From: Geobacteraceae bacterium
GTDB taxonomy: Bacteria > Desulfobacterota > Desulfuromonadia > Geobacterales > Geobacteraceae
DNA: 42,605 bases
Assembly (NCBI GenBank): GCA_025356035.1
Contig: JANXYN010000048.1
Location: 1 to 42,605 of the forward strand
Direction: 5' to 3'
Shown here: positions 1 to 8,357 of the stretch, one piece after another
Position numbering within the stretch: the first letter of the stretch is position 1
Layout of the letters: each line of letters opens with the position of its first letter
Position numbers and translations under genes: made by a program
Notes under the pieces: generated by a model
The model's input: only the letters and a program-made list of their open reading frames with translations
What the model was told of the DNA's origin: nothing
Database searches by the model: none

Positions 1-2
1 CT

Positions 3-488
3 TACGTCAAGAAGGTCGCCGTTGAACTGCTCAGCAGACCGTATAAAACCCAGAATGAGGCACTGGCGGTTATCGCCAGGGAACTCCCTGATTATTACGC
101 CAAGCAGTACCCCAACATAGCCAAACTGAAGGCTGCCGCCATCAAGCAGGCGGTGGAGCATGTGCAGGATATCTATACCCGGAACTTCTTCCCGGAAATG
201 AAGGTGTCCTGGAACACTTATCCGAACAACATCGGTCATTTCTATTCGGCCGGCTGTTTCCGCTGCCATGACGGCAAGCATAAAACCGCAGCCGGCAGGG
301 TTATTTCCAAGGACTGCGACCTCTGCCACACGGTCATCAGCCAGAAGCAGGAAAACATTCCGGCCGGCAAGCAGGTGAAAAGCTTTGTGCACCCGGTCGA
401 TATCGGCAATGAGATCAATAAAACCAACTGCAGTGAATGCCACCTGGCCGGCGGCGAAGATGTCACCGGCAGCGGCCAGGAGAAGTAG
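3..488 (+). CDS. Multihaem c-type cytochrome, ImcH-like (5' truncated)
   Basis: The frame is open from the window edge to the TAG at 486-488, so this is the C-terminal part (about 161 residues) of a longer protein. Three CXXCH haem sites are visible (CFRCH, CDLCH, CSECH), with further His residues in between, as in NapC/NirT-type multihaem cytochromes. In Geobacter the inner-membrane quinol oxidase ImcH is of this type. From memory of G. sulfurreducens, ImcH lies close to glgA, galT, a GH57 enzyme and a nucleotidyltransferase fusion, the same set that follows here on the other strand. ImcH passes electrons from menaquinol to periplasmic carriers during growth on high-potential acceptors. Seen: haem motifs and truncation. 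Inferred: the ImcH identity, which rests on gene order and needs the missing N-terminus with its membrane anchor. Internal GTG/ATG codons are not real starts. Confidence 0.7.
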   Translation, partial: YVKKVAVELLSRPYKTQNEALAVIARELPDYYAKQYPNIAKLKAAAIKQAVEHVQDIYTRNFFPEMKVSWNTYPNNIGHFYSAGCFRCHDGKHKTAAGRVISKDCDLCHTVISQKQENIPAGKQVKSFVHPVDIGNEINKTNCSECHLAGGEDVTGSGQEK

Positions 489-537
489 TGCCGTTGGCAT
501 GAATTGAAGTTCCCCTGCAATGGGGGACGGTTGCTAC

Positions 538-570
538 AAAAAAACCCCGGGTACGCCCCGGGGTTTTTTT
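538..570. terminator. Bidirectional rho-independent terminator
   Basis: A stem of four A-T pairs and seven G-C pairs (541-551 with 557-567) has a five-base loop, an A-tract before it and a run of seven T after it. It can end transcription of the cytochrome gene from the left and of the minus-strand glycogen cluster from the right. Confidence 0.9.
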
Positions 571-589
571 GTCTGCCGGCAGCGCCGGC

Positions 590-757
590 TCACAGCTCTT
601 CAAAATCCTCTTTTTCATCCCCCCCGGCGTCAAGGCCGTCCTCAACCTCGACCTCAACCTCCTCATCGAGGACTTTGTCAAGAAACTTCCGGTTCGACTC
701 AAGCAACCTCTCTATTTCCTTCTGCAACTCTTCCAATGGATTTTTTTCACTCTGCAT
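590..757 (-). CDS. Small acidic protein downstream of glgA (55 aa)
   Basis: ATG at 757 and TGA at 590-592 give 55 residues, below the length at which ORFs are usually listed. The start lies 6 bases after the glgA stop, and a TGAGG Shine-Dalgarno-like stretch overlaps that stop, so it is probably translated with glgA. The first half reads as a charged amphipathic helix (EELQKEIERLL); the second half is almost wholly acidic, with an alternating EVEVEVED segment. There is no signal peptide, membrane segment or Cys. I do not recognise a family. The terminator at 538-570 follows directly, making it the last gene of the cluster. I believe G. sulfurreducens has a small hypothetical gene between imcH and glgA, which fits. 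The function is unknown; a protein partner or regulator of glycogen synthase is only a guess from position. Confidence 0.7.
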   Translation of the reverse strand: MQSEKNPLEELQKEIERLLESNRKFLDKVLDEEVEVEVEDGLDAGGDEKEDFEEL

Positions 758-763
758 AGCGCC

Positions 764-2218
764 TCAGCTCCATTTTTTTGCCAATCCCAGCCGGTACAGC
801 TCGGCGTATTTTTCCGCTGACCGCCGCCACGAAAAATCGTGGCGCATGCCGCTGCGGATCAGTTTCGTCCACCCTTTCCGGTCATGCCAGGCGTCAATGG
901 CGCGCATGATTGCTGCGCAGAAGGCCGCTGATGTATATTCGTCAAAAGTAAAGCCGTTTGGTTCCCTGGCAGGATCAAGCGGGTCAATGACCGTGTCGGC
1001 CAGCCCGCCGACTCTTCTCACAACTGGCACCGCGCCATAGCGGAGCGCAATGAGTTGCCCCAGCCCGCATGGCTCAAAATGGGAAGGCATCAGAAAGATG
1101 TCACTGCCGGCATAGATCTGCCGGGCCAGCCTCCCATCAAAATCGAGGTTGACGACTACATTCCTTGCGCCCTCTGCCTTCACCTCAAGTAACAGCTCGA
1201 TGTATCTGGCATCGCCGGTGCCAAGCAGCACCAGCTGCAAATTTTTGCGACGCAGTTCAGGCAGAAGCCCAACCAGGAGGTCGAGGCCCTTTTGCTCGGT
1301 GAGCCGTGTAACCATGCCGAGCAGTGGGATATCGGCATTCTGCTCCAGCCCCATGGCTTTCTGCAACCCCTTTTTATCGGCCGCCTTCCCCGCCAGCCCG
1401 GCAGCCGAATAATTCTTCAAGAGTGCCGGGTCGCTGGTCGGGTCCCATTCGTCATAGTCGATGCCGTTGATGATCCCATGGAGGTCCTCCCGGCGCTCAT
1501 GCAAAACGCCGTCCAGGCCGTAGCCGAGCTCGGGCGTCTGAATCTCCCGGCAGTAGGTCTCGGAAACGGTATTGACCATATCGGCGCTGAGGATCGCCCC
1601 CTTCATCAGGTTGACCTTGCCGTAGTATTCAAGCCGCTCGATGGTAAAATAGGCAGCGTCAAGCCCGATCTCTGCCAGGGCCGACCGGTCAAACAGCCCC
1701 TGATACGCCAGATTATGAATGGTGTAGATGGAGGCGGTCTTGGTGAAAAAGAGATCATCCCGCAGCTCGTGCTTCAACAGGATCGGTATAAGCGCCGTCT
1801 GCCAATCGTTGCAATGGATCACATCGGGGCGGAAATCCATTCGCTTCAGCAGCTGCAATACCCCCCGGCAAAAAAAGCCAAACCGCCTGGCATTGTCCGG
1901 ATAGGCTCCCTCCGGCGGGCCGTAGAGAAAGTCCCGGTTAAAATATTCCCGGTTCTCCAGGAAGTAAACGGGGACCCCATCCAGATAGGTCTGCCGGAGC
2001 AACCCCTTCTGCACCGACCCGGCAACAACGACTTCCACACTCTTGCGCCCCTTTTTCACGGCAAATTCGGTTTTTTCCAGGGATTTATAGAGCGGCAATA
2101 TTATCCGGACATCGTGCCCAAGCTTCTTCATAGCCTTCGGCAGCGAGCCGGCCACGTCGGCAAGGCCGCCGGTCTTGGCAAAGGGGGTTACCTCGGAAGC
2201 AACATACAAGATTTTCAT
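764..2218 (-). CDS. glgA: Glycogen synthase (ADP-glucose type, GT5)
   Basis: This 484-residue protein has the family's usual length (about 480). It transfers glucose from ADP-glucose to the non-reducing end of a growing alpha-1,4-glucan in the cytosol. The N-terminal nucleotide-binding motif KTGGLADV (residues 15-22), the RLTEQKG segment (305-311) and the C-terminal FEPCGLGQ motif (381-388, with the conserved Glu382) are all intact. The open frame extends 22 codons further upstream, but the MKILYVASE start is typical of GlgA and has a GAGGTG ribosome site about nine bases before it; the extra codons run into the hexamer repeat at 2244-2304. It lies downstream of galT and is followed within 6 bases by a small acidic gene. 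Together with the GH57 enzyme it forms a storage-glucan cluster. Confidence 0.96.
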   Translation of the reverse strand: MKILYVASEVTPFAKTGGLADVAGSLPKAMKKLGHDVRIILPLYKSLEKTEFAVKKGRKSVEVVVAGSVQKGLLRQTYLDGVPVYFLENREYFNRDFLYGPPEGAYPDNARRFGFFCRGVLQLLKRMDFRPDVIHCNDWQTALIPILLKHELRDDLFFTKTASIYTIHNLAYQGLFDRSALAEIGLDAAYFTIERLEYYGKVNLMKGAILSADMVNTVSETYCREIQTPELGYGLDGVLHERREDLHGIINGIDYDEWDPTSDPALLKNYSAAGLAGKAADKKGLQKAMGLEQNADIPLLGMVTRLTEQKGLDLLVGLLPELRRKNLQLVLLGTGDARYIELLLEVKAEGARNVVVNLDFDGRLARQIYAGSDIFLMPSHFEPCGLGQLIALRYGAVPVVRRVGGLADTVIDPLDPAREPNGFTFDEYTSAAFCAAIMRAIDAWHDRKGWTKLIRSGMRHDFSWRRSAEKYAELYRLGLAKKWS

Positions 2219-2243
2219 AGTGCCGCACCTCATATTTCGAAGA

Positions 2244-2304
2244 CAGGTAAAGGTACAGGTTGAGGTAAAGAAACCTGAAAACAAGAAACCTTTACCTTTA
2301 CCTG
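2244..2304. repeat. Inverted array of GGTAAA-type hexamers before glgA
   Basis: The left arm holds tandem 6-base units (GGTAAA, GGTACA, GGTTGA, GGTAAA). The right arm is the inverse (CCTTTACCTTTACCTG), so the transcript between galT and glgA can fold into a hairpin. A related structure is at 8258-8353. Confidence 0.75.
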
Positions 2305-2319
2305 CCGTTAAACATGCCG

Positions 2320-3345
2320 TTAAACCTCAGCCTCCCGGAGGAAGAGCGCTGCGTCCTCTGGCGAGGTGGGGTTGATGTAAAAGCCGGTCCCCCACTCAAA
2401 GCCGGCGATCTGGGTCAGGCGAGGCACCAGCTCCATATGCCAATGGTAATCAAAGGAAAGGGAGGTCCAGTAATCCGCCTTGCCGAGCCGCGGCAAGGCG
2501 GGGGGCGCCGTATGGATGATAAAATTGTACGGCGGGTCCTTCAGCACCACCTGCAGCCGCATCAGCATATCCTTCATGGCCACCGCCAGCTCTCCCAGCT
2601 GCGCATCGTTCATCAGTGCAAAATCATGGGCGTGCTTTTTCGGGTAAAGCCGCAGCTCGAAAGGAAAGCAGGAGGCATAAGGGGTCATGGTGACAAACTC
2701 GGAAAATTCTTTCACCACCCGGACCGCATTCTGCAGCTCAAACGCGATCAGGTCGCAATAGATACAGCGTTCCTTGCTGCTGTAATAGTCTCGGCAGATC
2801 TTGAGCTCCGTGGCCGCCACCGGCGGCGTAAGCGGCACGGCGATCAGTTGGCTGTGGGAATGTGATAAGGTGGCACCGGCACGTGTACCGTGATTCTTAA
2901 AGAGGGTCAGATATCGAAACCGCAGATCATTGCGGAGATCAAGGTACCTGGCGCGGTAGGCCTTCAAGACATCGGTCAGTTCGGCGGCGGTAAGATCCGC
3001 CATCCCCCGCGAGTGATCGGGCGTTTCGACAATCACTTCATGGGCGCCGATGCCGTTGCGCACATCGTACATCCCGTACCCTCTGCTGTCGATCTCCCCC
3101 TCGATGCGCAACGCCGGATATTTGTTCGGGATCACCCGCACCGTCCAATTCGGTGCATTGGGGGGGCCGGACGGCCTGATGGCGAAAAGCTCACTGGGCG
3201 TTTTATCCTCATTGCCGTAACAGAAGGGGCAACTTGTCATCTCGGGTGGGGTTGGCTCCACCTGGAAATCCCGTGGCCGCCGGCCGCGTTCGGTGGCAAT
3301 GATAACCCAGTGTAACTTCAAGGGATCCCATCTCAATTCCGACAT
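2320..3345 (-). CDS. galT: Galactose-1-phosphate uridylyltransferase family (HIT superfamily)
   Basis: This 341-residue protein exchanges UMP between UDP-glucose and a hexose-1-phosphate through a uridylyl-His intermediate. Visible motifs are a CPFC zinc pair (Cys39, Cys42), a second CIYC pair (Cys194, Cys197) and the catalytic HSHSQ (162-166, nucleophile His164), followed by HWHMELVPR near residue 301. The ATG start has a GGAGG ribosome site a few bases upstream. The open-reading substrate specificity is not visible: some relatives act as UTP- or ADP-hexose-1-phosphate transferases, so a role with ADP-glucose or glucose-1-phosphate in this glycogen cluster is possible. It sits between the GH57 gene and glgA, all on the minus strand. 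Confidence 0.87.
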   Translation of the reverse strand: MSELRWDPLKLHWVIIATERGRRPRDFQVEPTPPEMTSCPFCYGNEDKTPSELFAIRPSGPPNAPNWTVRVIPNKYPALRIEGEIDSRGYGMYDVRNGIGAHEVIVETPDHSRGMADLTAAELTDVLKAYRARYLDLRNDLRFRYLTLFKNHGTRAGATLSHSHSQLIAVPLTPPVAATELKICRDYYSSKERCIYCDLIAFELQNAVRVVKEFSEFVTMTPYASCFPFELRLYPKKHAHDFALMNDAQLGELAVAMKDMLMRLQVVLKDPPYNFIIHTAPPALPRLGKADYWTSLSFDYHWHMELVPRLTQIAGFEWGTGFYINPTSPEDAALFLREAEV

Positions 3346-3436
3346 CTTCCCTCCAATTAGTGCGCTGAAGCCTGCAACACGGAAGCGCGCAAGAAAAATC
3401 GGACCCTGCCGAACTTCCGCTCTTCCGCGCTACTTC

Positions 3437-5629
3437 CTAAATAACCCAAGTTTCCAGCTCCAGCTGCGGCCCGGCATAGGTCAGGAGCATGGGGGCATCG
3501 GTCGGCCAACGCCCAAGTTCCTCACCACTCCGCCTGAGAGTGAGGTAGGCAAAGAGCCTGCCGCCTGGTTCTGCGTCGATGATCGCCAGAGGGACCCGCA
3601 CCTCGCAGATCCGGGCAATATTCCATTGACAACGCTGGCCGCTGTCTACCCAGCCCCCCTCACACTTCATCAAGAGCGGCCCCTGTTCTGCCGGCAGCTC
3701 CAGATCGACACGGAACTCCTGTTTCGCGATTAAATTAAGGGTTAGCACATCCCCGTTGGTAAGGACCTTGTCCAGAGATTTCGCTCCATCTATCCGGAAA
3801 TAGAGCGACTCCCGGTCAAAGCCGTAAAAAAAGGAGTGCAGCAGGCTTTCTGCGGCATGCATGGCCGATGACTGCCTGGTGAGGTCGTAAAGACCGGCTC
3901 CCAGCCATTCAAAATAGTCGTCGACCAAGCCGTTGATAGTTGGCGTGATAAGGGCTGCCGGTTCTCTAACCTGGCCGGCGGGAGACTTCTTCTTGATCGG
4001 CTCAAACAGCTCGCGGGGTACCTCCAGCTGCAGCAGACGGTAAACACTCATCAGGTGCTTGCGGAACAGCAGGTCAAACCGGTCACTGTGCGGGGAGAAA
4101 TGATCGTCGCCATACCACCAGAACCAGTCGCTCCCCTCGGCCGCATACAGCGAATTGCAGACCTGTTGAGCCGTGGCATCAGGCTCGCCGGGCTGCTCTC
4201 TGCCAGCCAGTAGAGCGGCAACCTCCGGACTGTGGTGAATCGCAGCAGACCTAGCCCGCTCCAGATAGTCCCAGCCGAGGTTTTCCTCCGGGTGGCCGAC
4301 CCAGATCCCGTAATTGGCATTGATCCAGGAGCCGGGATGGATGTGGGAGAGGGTGCGCTCGACCGGCAGCTGCTCCAGCACCGTGGAAAAAGTTGCAAGT
4401 TCCAGCCCATCGCTGGCAGCGATGGCCGTGTAGAGGCTTTTCAGGAACTCATAACCATTGCCGGGGTAATATTCCCAAGCGTTTTCCCCGTCAAGAATAA
4501 CCGAGACGACCCGCGCCCCCCTTGCCTGTTCCCTGATTGCCCTGAGCCTGCCGATAAAATCCTTTACAGCCCGGGCAGCATCCCACTGGGAGTAGGTAAA
4601 GCCGATCAAGTCAGAGAGGGCATGGTCGCGAAAGAACATCCGCAGCTCTGTTTCGCCCCCCCTGAACGAGTGTGGCTGGTAGAGCGCCTCCCGCCCCTGC
4701 CCAAGACCGCCGGCAAGAGAGCGCAGCAGCACCCCCTCATCACTGGCAGCCCAGCTGAGACCCGCTTCCGCTATTATTTTTAGCGCTTCGTCGCTGACCG
4801 AGCCCTCGGAAGGCCACATTCCGGCGGGGCTCATGCCGAAAAACTCCTTGAAACAGGTAACGCCCTGAGACACCTGGCGGCGGGCATCTTCGGGATGCTT
4901 GAAGCGGGTGGCCGGCAGATTCACCCGCGGCATCGCCGTCAGGGCACTATTCATGTCGCACAAAAGCGGCAGGATCGGATGAAACGCGGGTGAAACAGCC
5001 AGCTCTGCCTTCCCCTCCGCATGCAGCCGCCGGTACAGGGGGATGATCTCCTGCAGCAGTTCTCGCTGCTTGGCAAACAACAGCGCCTTGTCGGCAGGGG
5101 TGAAATTTCGCCCCTTTTTCAGCAGTTGCTGGAACTCCGGATGACGGCGGCGGGCCGCCTCACCGGTCCAGGCGAGGAAAAACCAGACCTGCAGATCGAG
5201 GAGGTCCTGGTCGCTGAAAGAGCGGAGCCGCTCACGCAGTGCCCCTCGGGAACCGTTTCCGACGAGGAACAATAATTCCAGATAGCGTCTGGACGGCTCG
5301 ATCATCCGCTGCCGGTTAGCAGCAAAGAAATTTTCCAGGACAAACAGGCGCTCGTCCTCGGTCAGATCGGCGGGGGCCATCTGGCCGAGGCGCAAAAACG
5401 GGTCATTTGCCGTACCGTCCGCATACTCCCGCAGTTGCTCTAGGAGTGATGGGACAAAATTGAATACCACCCTGGCGCCCGGCACCTCATCCACAATGGC
5501 CGCCATATCGTAATAGTCCTTCACGGCATGGAGATAGGTCCAAGGGAGCACATACTCACCCTTCAGGGGATCTTTGTAGTAGGGCTGGTGCATATGCCAG
5601 AGGAAGGTTATGTAGAGTGGAGCAGTCAT
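3437..5629 (-). CDS. Glycoside hydrolase family 57 (alpha-amylase / glucanotransferase type)
   Basis: This 730-residue cytosolic enzyme has no signal peptide. GH57 landmarks appear in order: HMHQP (12-16), HPILPLL (217-223), the WPSE motif carrying the predicted nucleophile Glu275, and LDGENAWE with the predicted acid Asp380. The family covers alpha-amylases, 4-alpha-glucanotransferases, amylopullulanases and branching enzymes. Beside glgA, glycogen remodelling or breakdown is the likely job, but the exact reaction cannot be read. The roughly 300 residues after the catalytic core form an additional C-terminal region that I cannot assign in detail. The ATG at 5629 has no clear Shine-Dalgarno; instead a heptamer inverted repeat ends about ten bases before it. 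Confidence 0.88.
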   Translation of the reverse strand: MTAPLYITFLWHMHQPYYKDPLKGEYVLPWTYLHAVKDYYDMAAIVDEVPGARVVFNFVPSLLEQLREYADGTANDPFLRLGQMAPADLTEDERLFVLENFFAANRQRMIEPSRRYLELLFLVGNGSRGALRERLRSFSDQDLLDLQVWFFLAWTGEAARRRHPEFQQLLKKGRNFTPADKALLFAKQRELLQEIIPLYRRLHAEGKAELAVSPAFHPILPLLCDMNSALTAMPRVNLPATRFKHPEDARRQVSQGVTCFKEFFGMSPAGMWPSEGSVSDEALKIIAEAGLSWAASDEGVLLRSLAGGLGQGREALYQPHSFRGGETELRMFFRDHALSDLIGFTYSQWDAARAVKDFIGRLRAIREQARGARVVSVILDGENAWEYYPGNGYEFLKSLYTAIAASDGLELATFSTVLEQLPVERTLSHIHPGSWINANYGIWVGHPEENLGWDYLERARSAAIHHSPEVAALLAGREQPGEPDATAQQVCNSLYAAEGSDWFWWYGDDHFSPHSDRFDLLFRKHLMSVYRLLQLEVPRELFEPIKKKSPAGQVREPAALITPTINGLVDDYFEWLGAGLYDLTRQSSAMHAAESLLHSFFYGFDRESLYFRIDGAKSLDKVLTNGDVLTLNLIAKQEFRVDLELPAEQGPLLMKCEGGWVDSGQRCQWNIARICEVRVPLAIIDAEPGGRLFAYLTLRRSGEELGRWPTDAPMLLTYAGPQLELETWVI

Positions 5630-5638
5630 GGGAAATAC

Positions 5639-5724
5639 CGTGCGACGTCCGACGTGCTACGTTGAAAAACCAAAGCATTGCCTTGCACTTCGCACATTAC
5701 ACGTCGCACGTCGCACGTCGCACG
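5639..5724. repeat. Inverted array of CGTGCGA heptamers between fusion gene and GH57 gene
   Basis: On the minus strand three exact CGTGCGA units followed by degenerate ones form the first arm. The second arm (inverse of CGTGCGACGTCCGACGTGC) ends about ten bases before the GH57 start codon. The whole 97-base gap is made of this structure. A single-arm fragment of the same sequence lies at 18032-18046. Confidence 0.8.
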
Positions 5725-5726
5725 AA

Positions 5727-8234
5727 TCATTGCAGCTCCTTTTTCCACCGCTCCACCTTCTGCTGGTACTCGGTCAGAAGCCGTTGGGCACTCTTCAGGT
5801 CGCCGGCTTCGGCAACGACGTGGACGAACGGCTGGTACTGGTCGGGGAGCACCAGCGCCCAGTCCTCGCCGAACTGGACCTTGATGCCGTCGATGAAGGA
5901 AGCCTCCTTATCGACGCTGTCCTCGCTCATCTTACGCATCACGCCACCTTTCAGCTCCCAAACGCAGGGGACCCGTGTCTGAAGAAAGGTCCGACGCGGC
6001 ACGCCCGCCATGATTGCCGAAAGGGAGCGGCCACTGCTGGCCAGCATCTCGATGGTCTTGGCGATGGTAAACATGCCGTCGAAGGCGGACTGAAAGCGAG
6101 GGAACGCAGCTCTGCCATCCATGGAGCCGGCAAAAATCAGCTCTGATGATAGTGCGGCCTCGATCATGGCCCGCTCGGAATTCTTGGTACGCAGAACGGT
6201 ACACCCCTTTTCCCGTGCCATCAGCTCCAGGACCGATGGCGCCGAAACCGGCGCGGCAAACACCCCTTTGGCTCCGGCTTTCAGTTTAAGTGCCACCAGA
6301 AGAGTCAGCAGTTCAGCAGCCTCGTAGATCTTGCCGGTTTCGTCCACCAGGATGATCCCCTCGCCGGTGGTGTCGAGCCAGAAACCGGCCTGGGCAGCAA
6401 CGGTGGTGGTGATTTTGGCCAGCTGGCTCAGGCTCTGGGCCTTGTCCCGCGGCTGCCCCCCGCCCCGCTCCTCTTCGATATATGCGTTGAGGGCGATCAC
6501 TTCGCACCCCAGTTCGTTCAGGATGCCAGGGAGCAGTTGGCTGGTCGATGCGTGGTTAAAATCGATGACCACCTTGAAATTGGCGTTTTTCAGGAGATTC
6601 TTGTCGATGGCGCGGATAAAACCTTCCCGGTAAAAATCGGTCACATTCGCCAGCTCGGAGATCCCGCCCGGCTCGGTGTGATGGGCGCGGCGGAAGTTTT
6701 CCTTGAAGAAGATCCGCTCTACATTCTTCCCCATGGCACTGGAAAAATCGAGGCCGTCGGCATCGAGGAAGACGATTTCGGTTGAGGCGGGATCGCCGCC
6801 CGCCTGGCGAAACTGGACCCCCCCCACTTCGCCGAAGGTCTTCAGCTTGTAGCGGACCACCGGCAGCGGGAGCATCTTCAGGTCCCGGACATTGACTCCG
6901 GCGGAAAGAATGCCGCCTAGGAAGCTCCGCTTGAGCATCCGGGCGGAGCGATAAGCGTCCCGGCCTGCCAGGACGAAACTCCCCTTGGGGAGGGTACTGC
7001 CGTAGGCGCACCCCAGTTTCGCGACAAATTCCGGAGTCAGCTCGATGTTGGTCAGACCGCGCACCATCGCCCCTTCAAACAGCGATTTCTTCCACTTCTC
7101 GCCCCAGATCAGGTTGCCGGTGACAATGGCACCGCCGTCAATGACCTTCCTCGGCCAGATCTTGACATCACGTTTGATATACGCCTCTTCGCCAATGGAG
7201 GTGTCGTCCGCCACGATCACCCCCTCCTCCATCACCACCCCCTGGCCGACGCTGACATTGTTGCAGACCACGCTGTCGGTGAGCTTTGCCCCCTTTTTCA
7301 GATAGACGTTATCCCAGATTACACACCTTGTCAGGCGGACCCCCGCTTCGATCGTGCAGTTACGGCCAATGACCGAGTCCTTGATTTGCGCCCCTCCCAG
7401 GATCTGGGTATTGTCGCCGACTACCACGGTCCCTTCCAGAACAGCATGATCGTCGAGCCTAACATCGTCACCGATCCGCAGGTCTTTACCGACCTGGTCC
7501 TGCTTCGGTTCGTCGATCCGGACATTGGTTTTGCCGCGGAAAATGTCGTGGTGGGCCTCTCGGTATGAATCGGTGTTACCGATGTCGCGCCAATAGCCCT
7601 TGACCGAATAGCCGAACAGCGCGGCCTTGTTCTTCAAGAGCAACGGAAAGAGGTCCTGGGAAAAGTCGAAATTTTCGCCGGCGGGAATATACTTGAAGAT
7701 CTCCGGCTCCAACAGATAGATGCCGGTATTGATAGTATCCGAAATCACCTCCCCCCACCCCGGTTTCTCGAGGAACTGGGTGATCCGCTTGTGCTTGTCG
7801 GTGATCACTACGCCAAACTGCAGCGGATCCTTCACCGAAGTGAGGGTGATAGTGGCGAGCGCCTTGTTCTCTGCGTGGAAATCGATGACCTTCTGCAGAT
7901 TGAAATCGGTCAAGAGGTCACCGCTGATGATGAGAAAGCGCTCGTCGAGGAACTTCTCGGCAGATTTCACCGCCCCCGCCGTTCCCAGATCCTGGAGCGG
8001 CGTGACATAGGTAATCTTGACACCGAAATCGGTGCCGTCCCGGAAGAAATTCTTGATCATATCCGGCTGATGGTAGAGGAGCATCACCAGGTCGGTGATA
8101 TTGTGCTTTTTCAGCAGCTCGACAATGTGCAGCATGATCGGGCGGTTGACCAACGGAATCATCGGCTTCGGAATGTTGCTGGTAAGGGGTTGAATCCGGG
8201 TGCCGAATCCACCGGCCATGATGACGGCTTTCAT
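5727..8234 (-). CDS. Sugar-nucleotide pyrophosphorylase fused to a degenerate phosphohexomutase
   Basis: This 835-residue fusion has three parts. Residues 1-235 form an NTP-transferase domain with the signature GGFGTRIQPLT (8-18), a conserved Lys23 and an SGDLLTD metal site (104-110), as in mannose-1-phosphate guanylyl- or glucose-1-phosphate nucleotidyltransferases. Residues about 245-375 are hexapeptide repeats of a left-handed beta helix. Residues about 380-835 follow the phosphomannomutase/phosphoglucomutase fold. The mutase active-site loops are lost: there is no TASHNP phosphoserine loop (residues 467-481 read TFGEVGGVQFRQAGG), no DGDxDR metal loop (DTTGEG at 621-626) and no SGTEP phosphate loop (PDQYQP at 797-802). 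The start is ATG 8234 with an AAGGAG site about eleven bases upstream. It is probably an active nucleotidyltransferase with a structural or regulatory mutase domain. Specificity for GDP-mannose or ADP/UDP-glucose cannot be read. Confidence 0.85.
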   Translation of the reverse strand: MKAVIMAGGFGTRIQPLTSNIPKPMIPLVNRPIMLHIVELLKKHNITDLVMLLYHQPDMIKNFFRDGTDFGVKITYVTPLQDLGTAGAVKSAEKFLDERFLIISGDLLTDFNLQKVIDFHAENKALATITLTSVKDPLQFGVVITDKHKRITQFLEKPGWGEVISDTINTGIYLLEPEIFKYIPAGENFDFSQDLFPLLLKNKAALFGYSVKGYWRDIGNTDSYREAHHDIFRGKTNVRIDEPKQDQVGKDLRIGDDVRLDDHAVLEGTVVVGDNTQILGGAQIKDSVIGRNCTIEAGVRLTRCVIWDNVYLKKGAKLTDSVVCNNVSVGQGVVMEEGVIVADDTSIGEEAYIKRDVKIWPRKVIDGGAIVTGNLIWGEKWKKSLFEGAMVRGLTNIELTPEFVAKLGCAYGSTLPKGSFVLAGRDAYRSARMLKRSFLGGILSAGVNVRDLKMLPLPVVRYKLKTFGEVGGVQFRQAGGDPASTEIVFLDADGLDFSSAMGKNVERIFFKENFRRAHHTEPGGISELANVTDFYREGFIRAIDKNLLKNANFKVVIDFNHASTSQLLPGILNELGCEVIALNAYIEEERGGGQPRDKAQSLSQLAKITTTVAAQAGFWLDTTGEGIILVDETGKIYEAAELLTLLVALKLKAGAKGVFAAPVSAPSVLELMAREKGCTVLRTKNSERAMIEAALSSELIFAGSMDGRAAFPRFQSAFDGMFTIAKTIEMLASSGRSLSAIMAGVPRRTFLQTRVPCVWELKGGVMRKMSEDSVDKEASFIDGIKVQFGEDWALVLPDQYQPFVHVVAEAGDLKSAQRLLTEYQQKVERWKKELQ

Positions 8235-8257
8235 AGAATAGGAGACTCCTTTTTGGT

Positions 8258-8353
8258 CAGGTAGAGGTAAAGGTAAAGGTAGAGGTAAAGAAAATCAGAT
8301 TAGAGAGGCAGTAAGTTTATAATTTTCTTTGCCTCTACCTATGCCTCTACCTG
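8258..8353. repeat. Inverted array of GGTAGA/GGTAAA hexamers
   Basis: The left arm is five tandem 6-base units (GGTAGA, GGTAAA, GGTAAA, GGTAGA, GGTAAA). The right arm, inverted, reads GGTAGA, GGCATA, GGTAGA, GGCAAA, one unit shorter. Both arms end in the same AAAGAAAAT next to the loop. It fills the gap between the response regulator stop and the fusion-gene start. On the plus strand it is followed by six T; on the minus strand it lies just ahead of the fusion gene's ribosome site. Confidence 0.8.
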
Positions 8354-8357
8354 TTTT

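Noticed and set aside
1292-2263. Long plus-strand ORF (over 300 codons) opposite glgA
   Set aside because: It is antisense to an unmistakable glycogen synthase; the GC-rich third positions of the real gene keep the opposite frame open.
5727-8234. Calling the fusion an active phosphomannomutase
   Set aside because: All four catalytic loops lack the required residues.
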